This document shows positions 49,469 to 58,855 of a stretch of DNA of 64,000 nt, piece by piece. The notes below the pieces were generated by a model. That model saw only the letters and a program-made list of their open reading frames with translations, had not been told where the DNA came from and searched no databases. The position numbers were made by a program, and so were the translations under genes. Source of the DNA: Clostridia bacterium. Its GTDB lineage: Bacteria; Bacillota; Clostridia; Christensenellales; Aristaeellaceae. Position 1 is the first letter of the stretch, and each line of letters begins with the position of its first letter. The stretch is taken from positions 1 to 64,000 of the forward strand of contig JAFUFB010000015.1 in assembly GCA_017470145.1 (NCBI GenBank), read 5' to 3'.

Positions 49469-51730
49469 ATGGGGACCTTGTATTGCCAGGTGATCGTAGA
49501 CATCGCCCACGAGAACGTGGCCCGGCCCTTTACCTACCGAATCCCCGCGGGCCTGGCGCTGCAGAAGGGGCAGCGGGTAGCCGTTCCCTTCGGATACCGG
49601 GAGAAGGAGGGCGTCGTGCTTTCCTTTACCGAGGATACGGACTACGATCCTGAAAAGATCAAAGAGGTTCTCCGTCCCCTGGAGGATTACCCCGCCATCC
49701 TGCCAGCGCTGATTGAGCTGGCCCAGGAGATGGCCGTTCAGGCCCACTGCCCCCTGGCGGAGACCCTGCGGCTGATGATGCCGGCAGAGATGCGAGGCGG
49801 CCGCGTCAAGGTCCGGACGGTGGAGGTGGCGGAGCTGGCGGCTTCGCCGGAGGAGGCGGAGATCATGATTTCCAGCGACCGCCGCAGTCGCAAGCGCCGG
49901 GAGATTCTGGAGCTGCTGGTGGCCCAAAGCCCCCGGCTGGTCTCGGAAATCGCGGAGCAGGTGCCGGATCCCCGGGCCATGCTGAAGGATCTGGCCCAGC
50001 GGGGGATGATCCGCCTGCAGCAGCGGGAGAGCCTTCGAACCCCTGGGGCGGGAATCCAGATCGACAATGCCCAATGGCATTCCCTGACCCCGGCCCAGCA
50101 GGAGGTGCTGGAGGAAATTTTGCCAACCCTTTCTGCCGGCGGCGGACGGTTCCTGCTGCACGGAGTCACCGGCAGCGGTAAGACGGAGGTCTTCCTGACG
50201 GCGGTGCGCCGGGCATTGGAGCAGGGCAAGAGCGCCATCATCCTGGTGCCGGAAATCGCGCTGACCCCCCAGATGGTCAGCTGGTTTCGGGGCCGCTTCG
50301 GCCCGGTGGCGGCGGTGCTGCACAGCCGGCTCAGCGCCGGGGAGCGATTCGATGAATGGCGGCGCATCCGGCGGGGTGAGGCGAGGGTTGTCATCGGGGC
50401 CCGCAGCGCGGTGTTCGCCCCGACGGAGAACCTGGGGCTCATCGTCGTGGACGAGGAGCACGAGAGCACCTATTTCAGCGACCATCACCCCCGATACGAC
50501 GCCCGGCAGGTGGCGGAGAGCCGATGCGCACGGGAGGGGGCCAGCCTGATCCTGGCCAGCGCCACCCCCAGCATCCTCTCCTTCGCCAAAGCTCGGCGGG
50601 GGGATTACATGCTGCTGGAGATGCCTCGGCGGGTGGCGGATCGGCCCCTGCCGGAGGTGGCGGTGGTAGACATGCGGCAGGAGCTGGAAAACGGCAATCG
50701 ATCTGTCCTGAGCCGGGAGCTGGTCCGCCAGCTGGCGGACTGCCTGGCCCGAGGGGAGCAGGCCATGCTGCTGATCAACCGGCGGGGGTACCATTCCTTC
50801 GTCAGCTGCCGCAGCTGCGGATACGTGGTCAAATGCCCCCAGTGTGACGTCAGCATGACCTACCACGTGGAGGAGAATGGTCGCCAGGAGCAGCGGCCAA
50901 AGCTGCGGTGCCATTACTGCGGGAACGCCACGGACCTGCCCCAGAAGTGCCCCTCCTGCGGCAGCCCCTACATCCGATATTTCGGCGCGGGGACGCAAAA
51001 GGTGGAGGCGGAGGTGCAGCGGCTGTTCCCCGGCACGGCCACCGCCCGCATGGATATCGACACCACCGGGGGCAAGGACGGCCACGCCCGCATTCTGGAG
51101 GAATTCCGCAGCGGCCGGGCCCGGGTGCTGGTGGGGACCCAGATGATCGCCAAGGGGCTGGATTTTCCCCAGGTGACGCTGGTGGGCGTAGTGGCGGCGG
51201 ATCTGACGCTGAACCTGCCGGATTATCGCAGCCGGGAGCGGACCTTTCAGCTGCTGACCCAGGTGGCGGGCCGAGCAGGCCGGGGGACCCGGCCGGGCCG
51301 GGTGGTGATTCAAACCTATCGGCCGGAGGATCAGGTGATTGCCCTGGCGGCCCGACAGGATTACCGCGCCTTCTTCGAGGAGGAATTCCAGCGGCGGAAG
51401 ATCTCCCTCTATCCCCCCTTCACGGTGATGGCCCGGGTGCTGATCGAAAGCGCCGCGGAGGCGGAGGCGGAAGAAGTGGCGAAGGCCATGGAGGAGGAGA
51501 TTCTGACCGCCCTGCAGGCCCATCCGGAATGGAAAAAGCGGACGTTGATGATGAGCCTGGAGCCGCCGGGCATCAAATATCTGCGGGGGCTGAGCCGGAG
51601 GCAGATCCTCTTCAAGCTGCTCACGGGGGAGGAGACGGAGCGCTTCTGCGGATTCCTGACGGAAATGGCGGATCGGCCCCGGGAGAGGGTGCAAGCCTGC
51701 TTCGAATATAATCCCACGAACATGATATAG
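49469..51730 (+). CDS. priA: primosomal protein N' (PriA helicase)
   Basis: The 753-residue replication restart helicase has an N-terminal DNA-binding domain (VARPFTYRIPAGLALQKGQR), Walker A HGVTGSGKTEVFLTAV, DEEH box LIVVDEEHESTYFSD, a zinc region with eight cysteines (CRSCGYVVKCPQCDVS and LRCHYCGNATDLPQKCPSC) and C-terminal helicase motifs (GTQMIAKGLDFPQVTLVG, QVAGRAGRG). The start is set at 49469 because the cluster promoter lies at 49409-49438, although GGAGG is only 4 nt upstream. It opens a gene cluster conserved with Bacillus subtilis. Confidence 0.94.
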   Translation: MGTLYCQVIVDIAHENVARPFTYRIPAGLALQKGQRVAVPFGYREKEGVVLSFTEDTDYDPEKIKEVLRPLEDYPAILPALIELAQEMAVQAHCPLAETLRLMMPAEMRGGRVKVRTVEVAELAASPEEAEIMISSDRRSRKRREILELLVAQSPRLVSEIAEQVPDPRAMLKDLAQRGMIRLQQRESLRTPGAGIQIDNAQWHSLTPAQQEVLEEILPTLSAGGGRFLLHGVTGSGKTEVFLTAVRRALEQGKSAIILVPEIALTPQMVSWFRGRFGPVAAVLHSRLSAGERFDEWRRIRRGEARVVIGARSAVFAPTENLGLIVVDEEHESTYFSDHHPRYDARQVAESRCAREGASLILASATPSILSFAKARRGDYMLLEMPRRVADRPLPEVAVVDMRQELENGNRSVLSRELVRQLADCLARGEQAMLLINRRGYHSFVSCRSCGYVVKCPQCDVSMTYHVEENGRQEQRPKLRCHYCGNATDLPQKCPSCGSPYIRYFGAGTQKVEAEVQRLFPGTATARMDIDTTGGKDGHARILEEFRSGRARVLVGTQMIAKGLDFPQVTLVGVVAADLTLNLPDYRSRERTFQLLTQVAGRAGRGTRPGRVVIQTYRPEDQVIALAARQDYRAFFEEEFQRRKISLYPPFTVMARVLIESAAEAEAEEVAKAMEEEILTALQAHPEWKKRTLMMSLEPPGIKYLRGLSRRQILFKLLTGEETERFCGFLTEMADRPRERVQACFEYNPTNMI

Positions 51731-51786
51731 AGATTTAAATCAATCAGCGTTTTCCTAAAAAGGGTTAGATAAGGAGAGAGAACACA

Positions 51787-52290
51787 GTGGCTACGAGAAA
51801 GATCGTCAAAATCGGGGATGAAACCCTGCGGAAGGTTTGCCGGCCCCAGGAGAAATTCGACCTGCGGCTGCATGTATTGCTGAAGGACATGGCGGACACC
51901 ATGTACAAGGCGGAGGGCGTGGGCCTGGCGGCGCCTCAGGTGGGTATCCTGCGGCGCATCGCCGTGGTGGACGTAACGGAGGACCACAGCGGGCTGAAGG
52001 AGCTGATCAATCCGGAGATTCTGGAAAGCAGCGGCACCCAGACCGGGCGGGAGGGTTGTCTCTCTGTGCCGGAAAGGCAGGGTGTCGTGACCCGGCCCAT
52101 GAAGGTCAAGGTTCGCTTCCAGGATCGTCACGGCAACTGGATGCGGCTGGAGACGGAGGGCTTTGAGGCTCGGGCCATCTGCCATGAGCTGGACCATCTG
52201 GACGGCGTGCTGTATGTGGACAAGATGGATCGGGAATTGACGGAAGAGGAGATCGAGGGAGAGATTCCCGAGGATAAGCAACAGAATTGA
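51787..52290 (+). CDS. def: peptide deformylase
   Basis: The 167-residue metalloenzyme removes the formyl group from nascent chains. The three motifs are intact: GVGLAAPQVG, REGCLSVPERQG (metal Cys) and ICHELDHLDG (HExxH-type metal and catalytic residues). The start is GTG with AAGGAGAG upstream. It is followed by fmt, its functional counterpart. Confidence 0.95.
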   Translation: MATRKIVKIGDETLRKVCRPQEKFDLRLHVLLKDMADTMYKAEGVGLAAPQVGILRRIAVVDVTEDHSGLKELINPEILESSGTQTGREGCLSVPERQGVVTRPMKVKVRFQDRHGNWMRLETEGFEARAICHELDHLDGVLYVDKMDRELTEEEIEGEIPEDKQQN

Positions 52291-52389
52291 GGAAGTCCCC
52301 TGGCGGGAGTCCAAGTCGCGCGCGGTGTAAGAGAGACTCCACGCGACGATGAAGATTGCGAACGAAAGAAACTGAAAGGACGGCCTTTC

Positions 52390-53310
52390 ATGAGAATAGT
52401 ATTTATGGGAACTCCGGAATTCGCCGTGCCCAGCCTGGAGGCGCTGATCTCCGGGGAGGATGAGGTGGTCGGGGTCTTTACCCAGCCGGACCGGCCCAAG
52501 GGGCGGGGCAACAAGATGACCCCTTCCCCCGTCAAGGCCTGCGCGGCGGCCCATGGCATCCCCGTTTTCCAGCCGGAGCGCATCCGGCGGGATGGGGTGG
52601 AGGATTTGAAGACCCTGGCGCCGGATCTTTGCGTCACGGCGGCCTTCGGCCAGATTCTGAGCCAGGAGGTGCTGGACATCCCCACCTATGGGAACATCAA
52701 CGTCCATGCCTCCCTGCTGCCCCGGCATCGGGGCTCCGCCCCCATCGCCTATGCCATTTTGCAGGGGGAGGAAAAGGCAGGCGTCACCACCATGATGATG
52801 GACAAGGGCATCGACACGGGGGATATGCTGCTGAAGGCGGAAACGGAGATCGGGGAGACGGAGACCTGCGGGGAGTTGACGGAGCGGCTGAGCCGCTTGG
52901 GGGCGGAGCTGCTGATGGAAACCATCCGGCAGCTGAAGGCCGGAACCCTGCAGCGGATTCCGCAAAATGAGGCGGAGATGACCTATGACCCCATGATGAA
53001 CAAGGAAATGGGGCAGGTGGATTTCGACCGGCCCGCCCGGCTGGTGAAGGGGCAGATCAATGGATTGAATCCCTGGCCCTGCGCCAGCGTGATGGTGGGG
53101 GATGAAAGGATCAAGCTGATGCGGGCGGCCCGGACGGAAGGCGCCGGGCGGCCCGGGGAGGTTTTGGTGTCGGACCCCAAGGGCGGATTGGTGATAGCCT
53201 GCGGGGAAGGGGCCGTGAAGGTTTTGGAGCTGCAGGCCCCCGGCGGCAAGAAGATGCGAGCGGAAGACTATCTTAGGGGTCATGAGATAAAGGCAGGAAC
53301 AGTTTTATGA
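52390..53310 (+). CDS. fmt: methionyl-tRNA formyltransferase
   Basis: The 306-residue enzyme formylates initiator Met-tRNA using 10-formyl-THF. It starts RIVFMGTPEFAVPSLEAL, has QPDRPKGRGNKMTPSPVK and the catalytic NINVHASLLPRHRGSAPI (Asn-His) with GVTTMMMDKGIDTGDML (Asp), and ends in the OB-like tRNA-binding domain. Its stop overlaps the start of rsmB (ATGA). Confidence 0.95.
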   Translation: MRIVFMGTPEFAVPSLEALISGEDEVVGVFTQPDRPKGRGNKMTPSPVKACAAAHGIPVFQPERIRRDGVEDLKTLAPDLCVTAAFGQILSQEVLDIPTYGNINVHASLLPRHRGSAPIAYAILQGEEKAGVTTMMMDKGIDTGDMLLKAETEIGETETCGELTERLSRLGAELLMETIRQLKAGTLQRIPQNEAEMTYDPMMNKEMGQVDFDRPARLVKGQINGLNPWPCASVMVGDERIKLMRAARTEGAGRPGEVLVSDPKGGLVIACGEGAVKVLELQAPGGKKMRAEDYLRGHEIKAGTVL

Positions 53311-54836
53311 GCGAAGAAAAGAAGAACTTTGGGAAGAAAACTTACAATAAACCCACGGGTAACCGAAAAGGCCCCTACGGCAAACCGGCCACAACAAATC
53401 GCAAAGGCCCCTATGGTAAGCCGGCCACTGCGCGACCTGCTACTGGTCGTCCGGCCACTGCGCGCCCCGCTCGTCCTGCCAAGCCGGCGGAGATGGAGGG
53501 CTTGGCGGCCCGGCGGTTGGCTCTCAGAGTTTTGCGGGAAGTGACGGAGCAGGGGGCCTATGCCTCCCTGAGCCTGGACAAGGCCCTGCAGGGCAGCGGC
53601 ATCAGCGGCGTGGATCGGCGGCTGGTTTCCCGACTGGTCTATGACACGCTGGACCATCTGGGCTATCTGGACCACATGCTGAGCCAGGTCATGGCCCGGG
53701 AGGACACGGACATCAAGCTGCGGAACATCCTGCGGCTGGGGGCCTGCCAGATCCTGCTGATGGACCGGATTCCGGAGAGCGCCGCCACCAACACCTGCGT
53801 CCAGCTGTGCGTGGAAAACGGCATGGAGGGGTTGAAGGGCGTCTGCAACGGCATCCTGCGGAACCTGGTGCGGAAAAAGGACGAATTGACCCTGCCGGAC
53901 CCGGAGACGGAGCCGGAGAAATATTTCGCCATCAAGTACAGCCTGCCGGAATGGCTGGGCACTCGGCTGCGGCAGGACTGGGGGGAGGAAACGGCGAAGG
54001 AGATCGCCTCCTGGCGGAACACGGACAGCGCCATCTCCATCCGCCGGAACCTGCTGAAGACCGATGAGGCCGGCTTCCAGCAGATTCTGGAGAAGAAGAT
54101 CTGGGGCAAGGATAAATCCGACCTGCCCGGGGCCTGGCGCGTCTCCGGAGCCATGGACATCGCCCGGGACGCGGACTTCCTGGCGGGGAATTTCTCCATT
54201 CAGAGCGAGAGCAGCATGATGGTCTGTCTGGCGGTGGGCGCCCGGCGGGGCATGCAGGTGCTGGATTGCTGCGCCGCCCCGGGGGGGAAGACCTGCTATC
54301 TTTCCGAAATCATGGGGGACACGGGCCGGGTCCAGGCCTGGGACATCCATGACCATCGGGTACAGCTGATTGCCGCCCAGCAGAAGCGCCTGGGTCTGGA
54401 GAACATCCGGCCCATCCAGCGGGACGCCACGAAGCATCGGGAGGATCTGGACGCTCGGATGGATGCGGTGCTGCTGGACGCCCCCTGCAGTGGCCTGGGA
54501 GTGCTGGCGGAAAAGCCGGATATCAAGCTGCGGATCAGTGAGGAGAGCGTCGAGGAGCTCATCGCCCTGCAAAGCCAGCTGCTGGAAACCGTGTGCCAAT
54601 ATGTGAAGCCCGGCGGCGTGCTGGTGTATTCCACCTGCAGCCTGCTGAAGGCGGAAAATGAGAAACAGGTTCGGGCCTTCCTGGCGGCCCATCCGGAATT
54701 CACGGCGGAGCCTCTGCCGGAGACCATTCCGGAGAAATATCGCCAGCATCAGGCCCTGGGGCTGCAGCTGCTGCCCCATCGGGATGGGGTGGAAGGATTC
54801 TATCTCTGCCGGATGCGGCGGAAAGAAAGCATATGA
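53307..54836 (+). CDS. rsmB: 16S rRNA m5C967 methyltransferase with repetitive N-terminal extension
   Basis: The 509-residue protein has an NusB-like RNA-binding domain (about 65-200), then a SAM-dependent m5C methyltransferase: VLDCCAAPGGKTCYLSEIMGD, DAPCSGLGVLAEKPDI with the release cysteine, and VYSTCSLLKAENEKQV with the nucleophile. The first 60 residues are a basic low-complexity extension built of repeats (NRKGPYGKPAT twice, then RPATGRPATARPARPAKP), beyond the usual family length of about 440. It overlaps fmt upstream and rlmN downstream by 4 nt each. Confidence 0.94.
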   Translation: MSEEKKNFGKKTYNKPTGNRKGPYGKPATTNRKGPYGKPATARPATGRPATARPARPAKPAEMEGLAARRLALRVLREVTEQGAYASLSLDKALQGSGISGVDRRLVSRLVYDTLDHLGYLDHMLSQVMAREDTDIKLRNILRLGACQILLMDRIPESAATNTCVQLCVENGMEGLKGVCNGILRNLVRKKDELTLPDPETEPEKYFAIKYSLPEWLGTRLRQDWGEETAKEIASWRNTDSAISIRRNLLKTDEAGFQQILEKKIWGKDKSDLPGAWRVSGAMDIARDADFLAGNFSIQSESSMMVCLAVGARRGMQVLDCCAAPGGKTCYLSEIMGDTGRVQAWDIHDHRVQLIAAQQKRLGLENIRPIQRDATKHREDLDARMDAVLLDAPCSGLGVLAEKPDIKLRISEESVEELIALQSQLLETVCQYVKPGGVLVYSTCSLLKAENEKQVRAFLAAHPEFTAEPLPETIPEKYRQHQALGLQLLPHRDGVEGFYLCRMRRKESI

Positions 54837-55900
54837 AAACAGAGTTAACGGGAATGACCCCGGCGGAGCTGACGGAATGGGTGAAGACCCAGGGGCTGCC
54901 GGCCTTCCGGGGAAAGCAGATTTTCCAATGGATCCATCGGGGGGCGGATTGGCCGGAGATGACGAACCTTTCCGCCGCCCTGCGGGCCCAGATGAGCGAT
55001 ATCGCCATCGCCCAGCCCGTCCGGATTCAATTGGAACGGGTCAGCCAGCTGGATGGCACGGTGAAGTTTCTTTTCTCCCTGCCGGATGGCAACTGCGTCG
55101 AGGGGGTGCTGATGCACTACCATTATGGCTACAGCCTGTGCATTTCGACCCAGGTGGGATGCCGCATGGGGTGCAAATTCTGCGCCTCCACCCTGGAGGG
55201 CTGCGTTCGGAACCTGACGGCGGGAGAGATGCTGGGGGAGATTCTGGCGGCCAATCGATACCTGCGGGAAAAGGCCCCCGCGGGGGAAGGGGAAGCTGCC
55301 GCCCCCCGGGTCAGCCATGTGGTGCTGATGGGCAGCGGCGAACCCCTGGATAATTATGACCAGGTGATGAAATTCCTGCGGCTGCTGCGGGAGCCGGAGG
55401 GGATTCAGATCAGCCTGCGGAACGTGAGCCTCAGCACCTGCGGCCTGGTGCCGGAGATGCGGCGGCTGGCGGAGGAGGATCTGCCGGTGACCCTGTGCGT
55501 CTCCCTCCACGCGCCCAATGACGAGATTCGCCGCCGCACCATGCCCATCGCCAACAGGTATAGCATGGCGGAGATTCTGGAGGCCTGCCGATATTACATC
55601 GCGAAGACCGGCCGGCGGGTCATCTTCGAATATGCCCTGTCCGACGGGGTCAACAGCGGGGAGGATCAGGCCCGGGAACTGGCGGGGAAGCTGCGGGGCA
55701 TGCAGTGCCATGTGAACCTGATTCCCCTGAACGTGGTGAAGGAGCGGGACATGAAGGGCGTTTCGGAGAAGACGGTGACCCGTTTCCTCCGTGCCCTGGA
55801 GGCGGAGCATATCTCCGCCACCCGGCGCCGGGAGATGGGGGACGACATCGAAGGGGCCTGCGGCCAGCTGCGGAGGACCACCCTGGCGAAAAACACATAA
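54833..55900 (+). CDS. rlmN: 23S rRNA/tRNA adenine-C2 methyltransferase RlmN
   Basis: The 355-residue radical SAM enzyme methylates A2503 of 23S rRNA and A37 of some tRNAs. It has the CRMGCKFCAS cluster motif (CxxxCxxC), VLMGSGEPLDNYDQV, SLSTCGLVP and the C-terminal GACGQLRR cysteine that carries the methyl. Its start overlaps rsmB (ATGA). Three tandem hairpin cassettes separate it from prpC. Confidence 0.95.
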   Translation: MKTELTGMTPAELTEWVKTQGLPAFRGKQIFQWIHRGADWPEMTNLSAALRAQMSDIAIAQPVRIQLERVSQLDGTVKFLFSLPDGNCVEGVLMHYHYGYSLCISTQVGCRMGCKFCASTLEGCVRNLTAGEMLGEILAANRYLREKAPAGEGEAAAPRVSHVVLMGSGEPLDNYDQVMKFLRLLREPEGIQISLRNVSLSTCGLVPEMRRLAEEDLPVTLCVSLHAPNDEIRRRTMPIANRYSMAEILEACRYYIAKTGRRVIFEYALSDGVNSGEDQARELAGKLRGMQCHVNLIPLNVVKERDMKGVSEKTVTRFLRALEAEHISATRRREMGDDIEGACGQLRRTTLAKNT

Positions 55901-56117
55901 AAAATGCTCCCCCGCGGAGCGGGGGAGTCAAAAGAAACTAGCGCTGCGATAAAGATGTTTGAGGAAATGGAAAAAATGCTCCCCCGCGGAGCGGGGGAGC
56001 GCAAAGGAATAAACGCTGCGATAAAGATGCTTGAGGAAACGTAAAAGAATGCTCCCCCGCGGAGCGGGGGAGCCCAAAGAAAAAATGCTTTGAAAAAGAT
56101 TTTTGAGGAAAAACAGT
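55899..56117 (+). repeat. family D tandem hairpin-RBS cassettes before prpC (3 units)
   Basis: Three units of 72-75 bp each begin AAAAxATGCTCCCCCGCGGA, carry the CTCCCCCGCGGAGCGGGGGAG hairpin, and end GATAAAGATGxTTGAGGAAA or a close variant. The GAGGAAA of unit 3 is the prpC ribosome binding site. Confidence 0.85.
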
Positions 56118-56966
56118 ATGCGGAAGTTTAAGATCAGCACCAAGGCAGCCCGGCGGATGCTGGGGCTGGAGGCCCAGGAGGCCCCCCAGGAGCCCCCGGC
56201 GGCCTCCGAGGCGGCGGAAAAACCGAAGGAAGCCCCGGCCTCTGTTCGCGTGACCACCCGGACGGACGTGGGCCTGGTTCGCCAGAGCAATCAGGACGTG
56301 GTGATCCTGGGCCAGGGGCTGATCGGCGTGGCGGACGGCATGGGCGGCCATAAGGGAGGCGAAACGGCCTCTGCTGGCGCCCGGGAGGGCCTGCTGCGCA
56401 GTCTGGAGGGCAAGGAGCCGGCCAAGGCCACCCTGGAGGACGCCGTCAAGGAAGTGAACCTGGCCCTGTGGAACCAGCAGAAGGAGGAGGAATCCCTCTC
56501 CGGCATGGGCACCACCCTCAGCGTCATCTGGCCCGCGAAGGACCGGATGATCATCGCCCACGTAGGCGACAGCCGGGTGTACCTCTGGCGGGAAGGAAAG
56601 CTGCGCCAGGTAACCCGGGATCACTCCATGGTGGCGGATATGGTGCGCAAGGGCTTGCTGACGGAGGAGCAGGCCGCGGTGCACCCCATGCGGAATTACA
56701 TTACTCGCGCCGTGGGCACGGAGCCCACCATCCAGGTGGATACCCTGGAGCTGGAGCGCCAGCAGGGGGATCGGTGGCTGGTGTGCTCCGATGGCCTCCA
56801 TGGCCTGGTGGAGAAGGCGAAGCTGGAAAGCCTCATGGCGGAGGAGGACATGGAGGAGGCGGCGGACCAGATGGTCCGCGAAGCCCTGGAGAAGGGGGGC
56901 CGGGATAACATCTCCCTGGCCCTGGCCTGGGATGAGGCCCCCGCCGAAGGGGAGGTGGCCGAATGA
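56118..56966 (+). CDS. prpC: PP2C-type protein phosphatase (Stp/PrpC)
   Basis: The 282-residue protein has PP2C motifs after a 45-residue charged N-terminal stretch: TDVGLVRQSNQD, IGVADGMGGHKGGETAS (metal Asp), HVGDSRVYLWREGKL, TRDHSMVADMV, WLVCSDGLHGLV and GGRDNISLALAW. It reverses phosphorylation by the kinase encoded next. ATG 56118 follows GAGG by 9 nt. The stop overlaps the prkC start (ATGA). Confidence 0.94.
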   Translation: MRKFKISTKAARRMLGLEAQEAPQEPPAASEAAEKPKEAPASVRVTTRTDVGLVRQSNQDVVILGQGLIGVADGMGGHKGGETASAGAREGLLRSLEGKEPAKATLEDAVKEVNLALWNQQKEEESLSGMGTTLSVIWPAKDRMIIAHVGDSRVYLWREGKLRQVTRDHSMVADMVRKGLLTEEQAAVHPMRNYITRAVGTEPTIQVDTLELERQQGDRWLVCSDGLHGLVEKAKLESLMAEEDMEEAADQMVREALEKGGRDNISLALAWDEAPAEGEVAE

Positions 56967-58855
56967 GCGATAAGATCCTGGCGGAGCGCTATCGGCTGAC
57001 GGAGAAGATCGGCATGGGCGGCATGGCCATCGTCTACAAGGCGGTGGATCTGCGCACGGGGCATAACGTGGCGGTAAAGGTGCTGCGGCCGGAATTCAAC
57101 GAGGACGCGGAATTTGTTTCCCGTTTCCAGCGGGAGGCGGAGGCCGCCAGCAAGATGACCCACCATAACATCGTCAACCTGCTGGACGTGGGCATGGATG
57201 GCGAAAACCGCTATCTGGTCATGGAATATGTCCAGGGCAAGACCTTGAAGGAAGTGATTCAGGAGCGGGGGAAGCTCAGCGCTCCCCTGGCCAGCCAGAT
57301 CGCCATTCGCATTCTCAGCGCCCTGGAGCATGCCCATCGAAACGGCATTGTGCACCGGGACATCAAGCCCCAGAACATCCTGGTCCACGCGGACGGCCAC
57401 ATCAAGGTGGCGGATTTTGGCATCGCCCGCATCGCGGATTCCGCCACCCTGACCCGGGGGGACATGGTCATGGGCTCCGTGCATTATTTTTCGCCGGAGC
57501 AGGCCCGAGGCGAGGGGGCCAGCGCCACCAGCGATATCTATTCCACCGGCGTGGTGCTGTATGAGATGCTGACCGGGCGGGTGCCCTTCGACGGGGAAAG
57601 CCCCGTGGCCGTGGCCATGCAGCATCTGCACGCCCAGCCTGCGCCGATTCAGAGCCTGGCGCCGGATGTGCCCCCGGCCATCGTGGCGGTGTGCATGAAG
57701 GCCATGGAGAAGAACCCGGCCTATCGCTATCAGAGCGCCCGGGAGATGGCCTCGGACCTGCGGCTGGCCCTGGAAGAGCGGGGAGAGCGCCCCGCCCCTG
57801 TGGAGCCGGAGCAGGAGATTCGCCAGCCCAAGCCCCACCTGCGGGAGGAGCGCCTGGCCCAGGAATCCGGGCGCGTCCAGCGGGCTCAGCGGGCTCGGAA
57901 ATGGAAAATCATGTGGGCCGTGGCCAGCGTGGTGGCCGCCATTGCTGTGGGTTTCGGCCTGTTCTATGGCATTCGCGCCCTGGTGGCCCATTATACGACG
58001 ACAGCCGTGGTGCCTCCCGTGGTGGGCAGCGACCAGGCTTCCGCCGTGGAGCGGATGGAAAACGCGGGGCTGGAGGTCCAGGTAAAGGAGGTCTCCAGCG
58101 ACGATTATGCGGCCGGGCTGGTGATCATGCAGGTGCCGGAGGCCGGGGAGACCGTGCAGAAGGGTCGGGATGTGGTCCAGCTGCTGGTTTCCACCGGGGC
58201 CCGGAAGCAGGAGATGCCAGCCGTCATCGGCTCCTCCTATACGGACGCCAATACCCTGCTGAAGAGCATGGGCGTCTCCGCCATCCTGGTGGAGCGGGCC
58301 ATCTCCAGCGAGTATGGAGCGGATATCGTCATGGCCAGCAGCCCTGCGGCCGGGGAGATGGTGGATAAGGACACGGAGGTAACCCTCACCGTTAGCGGCG
58401 GCGAGGCCATCGTGCCGGATCTGTACCAGATGACCCTGGCGGAGGCAGAGAACTATGTTACGGACAGCCAGCTGACCTTTGCCAGCCAGCTGAACTATGT
58501 GGACACGGAAAGCGAGAGCCTCCATGGCCTGGTGGCCGCCCAAAGCCCGGAATCCGACGCCCACGTGGTGCTGCAAACGCCCATCTCTCTCAGCCTGTAT
58601 CGGAATGCCGGCCTGGTGCGAAAGCAGGAGATCGAGGTCAATGTGCCGGAGAGCGAAAGCGACGTCAATGTCCGCGTGACCATGCAGGCCGTGGGCTCCA
58701 GCATGGAATGGAACTATGTCAGCTATGTCTGCGCCAGCGATATGGGGCGCACGCAGCTGGTGACCCTGGAGGTGCCGGACGATCGCAGCTATGTGTGCAT
58801 CGCGTATCTGGATGGCGTCATGAGCCAGCGGGTAGAAATAGGAGCGAGGGAATGA
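56963..58855 (+). CDS. prkC: Stk/PrkC serine/threonine kinase with three PASTA domains
   Basis: The 630-residue protein has a Hanks-type kinase domain (1-275; GMGGMAIVYKAVD, VAVKVLRPEF, IVHRDIKPQNILV, VADFGIAR), a transmembrane helix (about 316-336; IMWAVASVVAAIAVGFGLFY) and an extracellular region of three PASTA repeats (about 345-555) that bind muropeptides or lipid II, plus a beta-rich C-terminal piece. It senses cell-wall state and controls growth and spore germination in relatives. Partner phosphatase prpC and rsgA overlap it on both sides by 4 nt. Confidence 0.95.
   Translation: MSDKILAERYRLTEKIGMGGMAIVYKAVDLRTGHNVAVKVLRPEFNEDAEFVSRFQREAEAASKMTHHNIVNLLDVGMDGENRYLVMEYVQGKTLKEVIQERGKLSAPLASQIAIRILSALEHAHRNGIVHRDIKPQNILVHADGHIKVADFGIARIADSATLTRGDMVMGSVHYFSPEQARGEGASATSDIYSTGVVLYEMLTGRVPFDGESPVAVAMQHLHAQPAPIQSLAPDVPPAIVAVCMKAMEKNPAYRYQSAREMASDLRLALEERGERPAPVEPEQEIRQPKPHLREERLAQESGRVQRAQRARKWKIMWAVASVVAAIAVGFGLFYGIRALVAHYTTTAVVPPVVGSDQASAVERMENAGLEVQVKEVSSDDYAAGLVIMQVPEAGETVQKGRDVVQLLVSTGARKQEMPAVIGSSYTDANTLLKSMGVSAILVERAISSEYGADIVMASSPAAGEMVDKDTEVTLTVSGGEAIVPDLYQMTLAEAENYVTDSQLTFASQLNYVDTESESLHGLVAAQSPESDAHVVLQTPISLSLYRNAGLVRKQEIEVNVPESESDVNVRVTMQAVGSSMEWNYVSYVCASDMGRTQLVTLEVPDDRSYVCIAYLDGVMSQRVEIGARE

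Noticed and set aside
55899-56117. tandem hairpins as a CRISPR array or simple terminators
   Set aside because: There are only three units, the spacers are themselves repeated, and no T-run follows the stems, so neither CRISPR nor intrinsic terminators fit.
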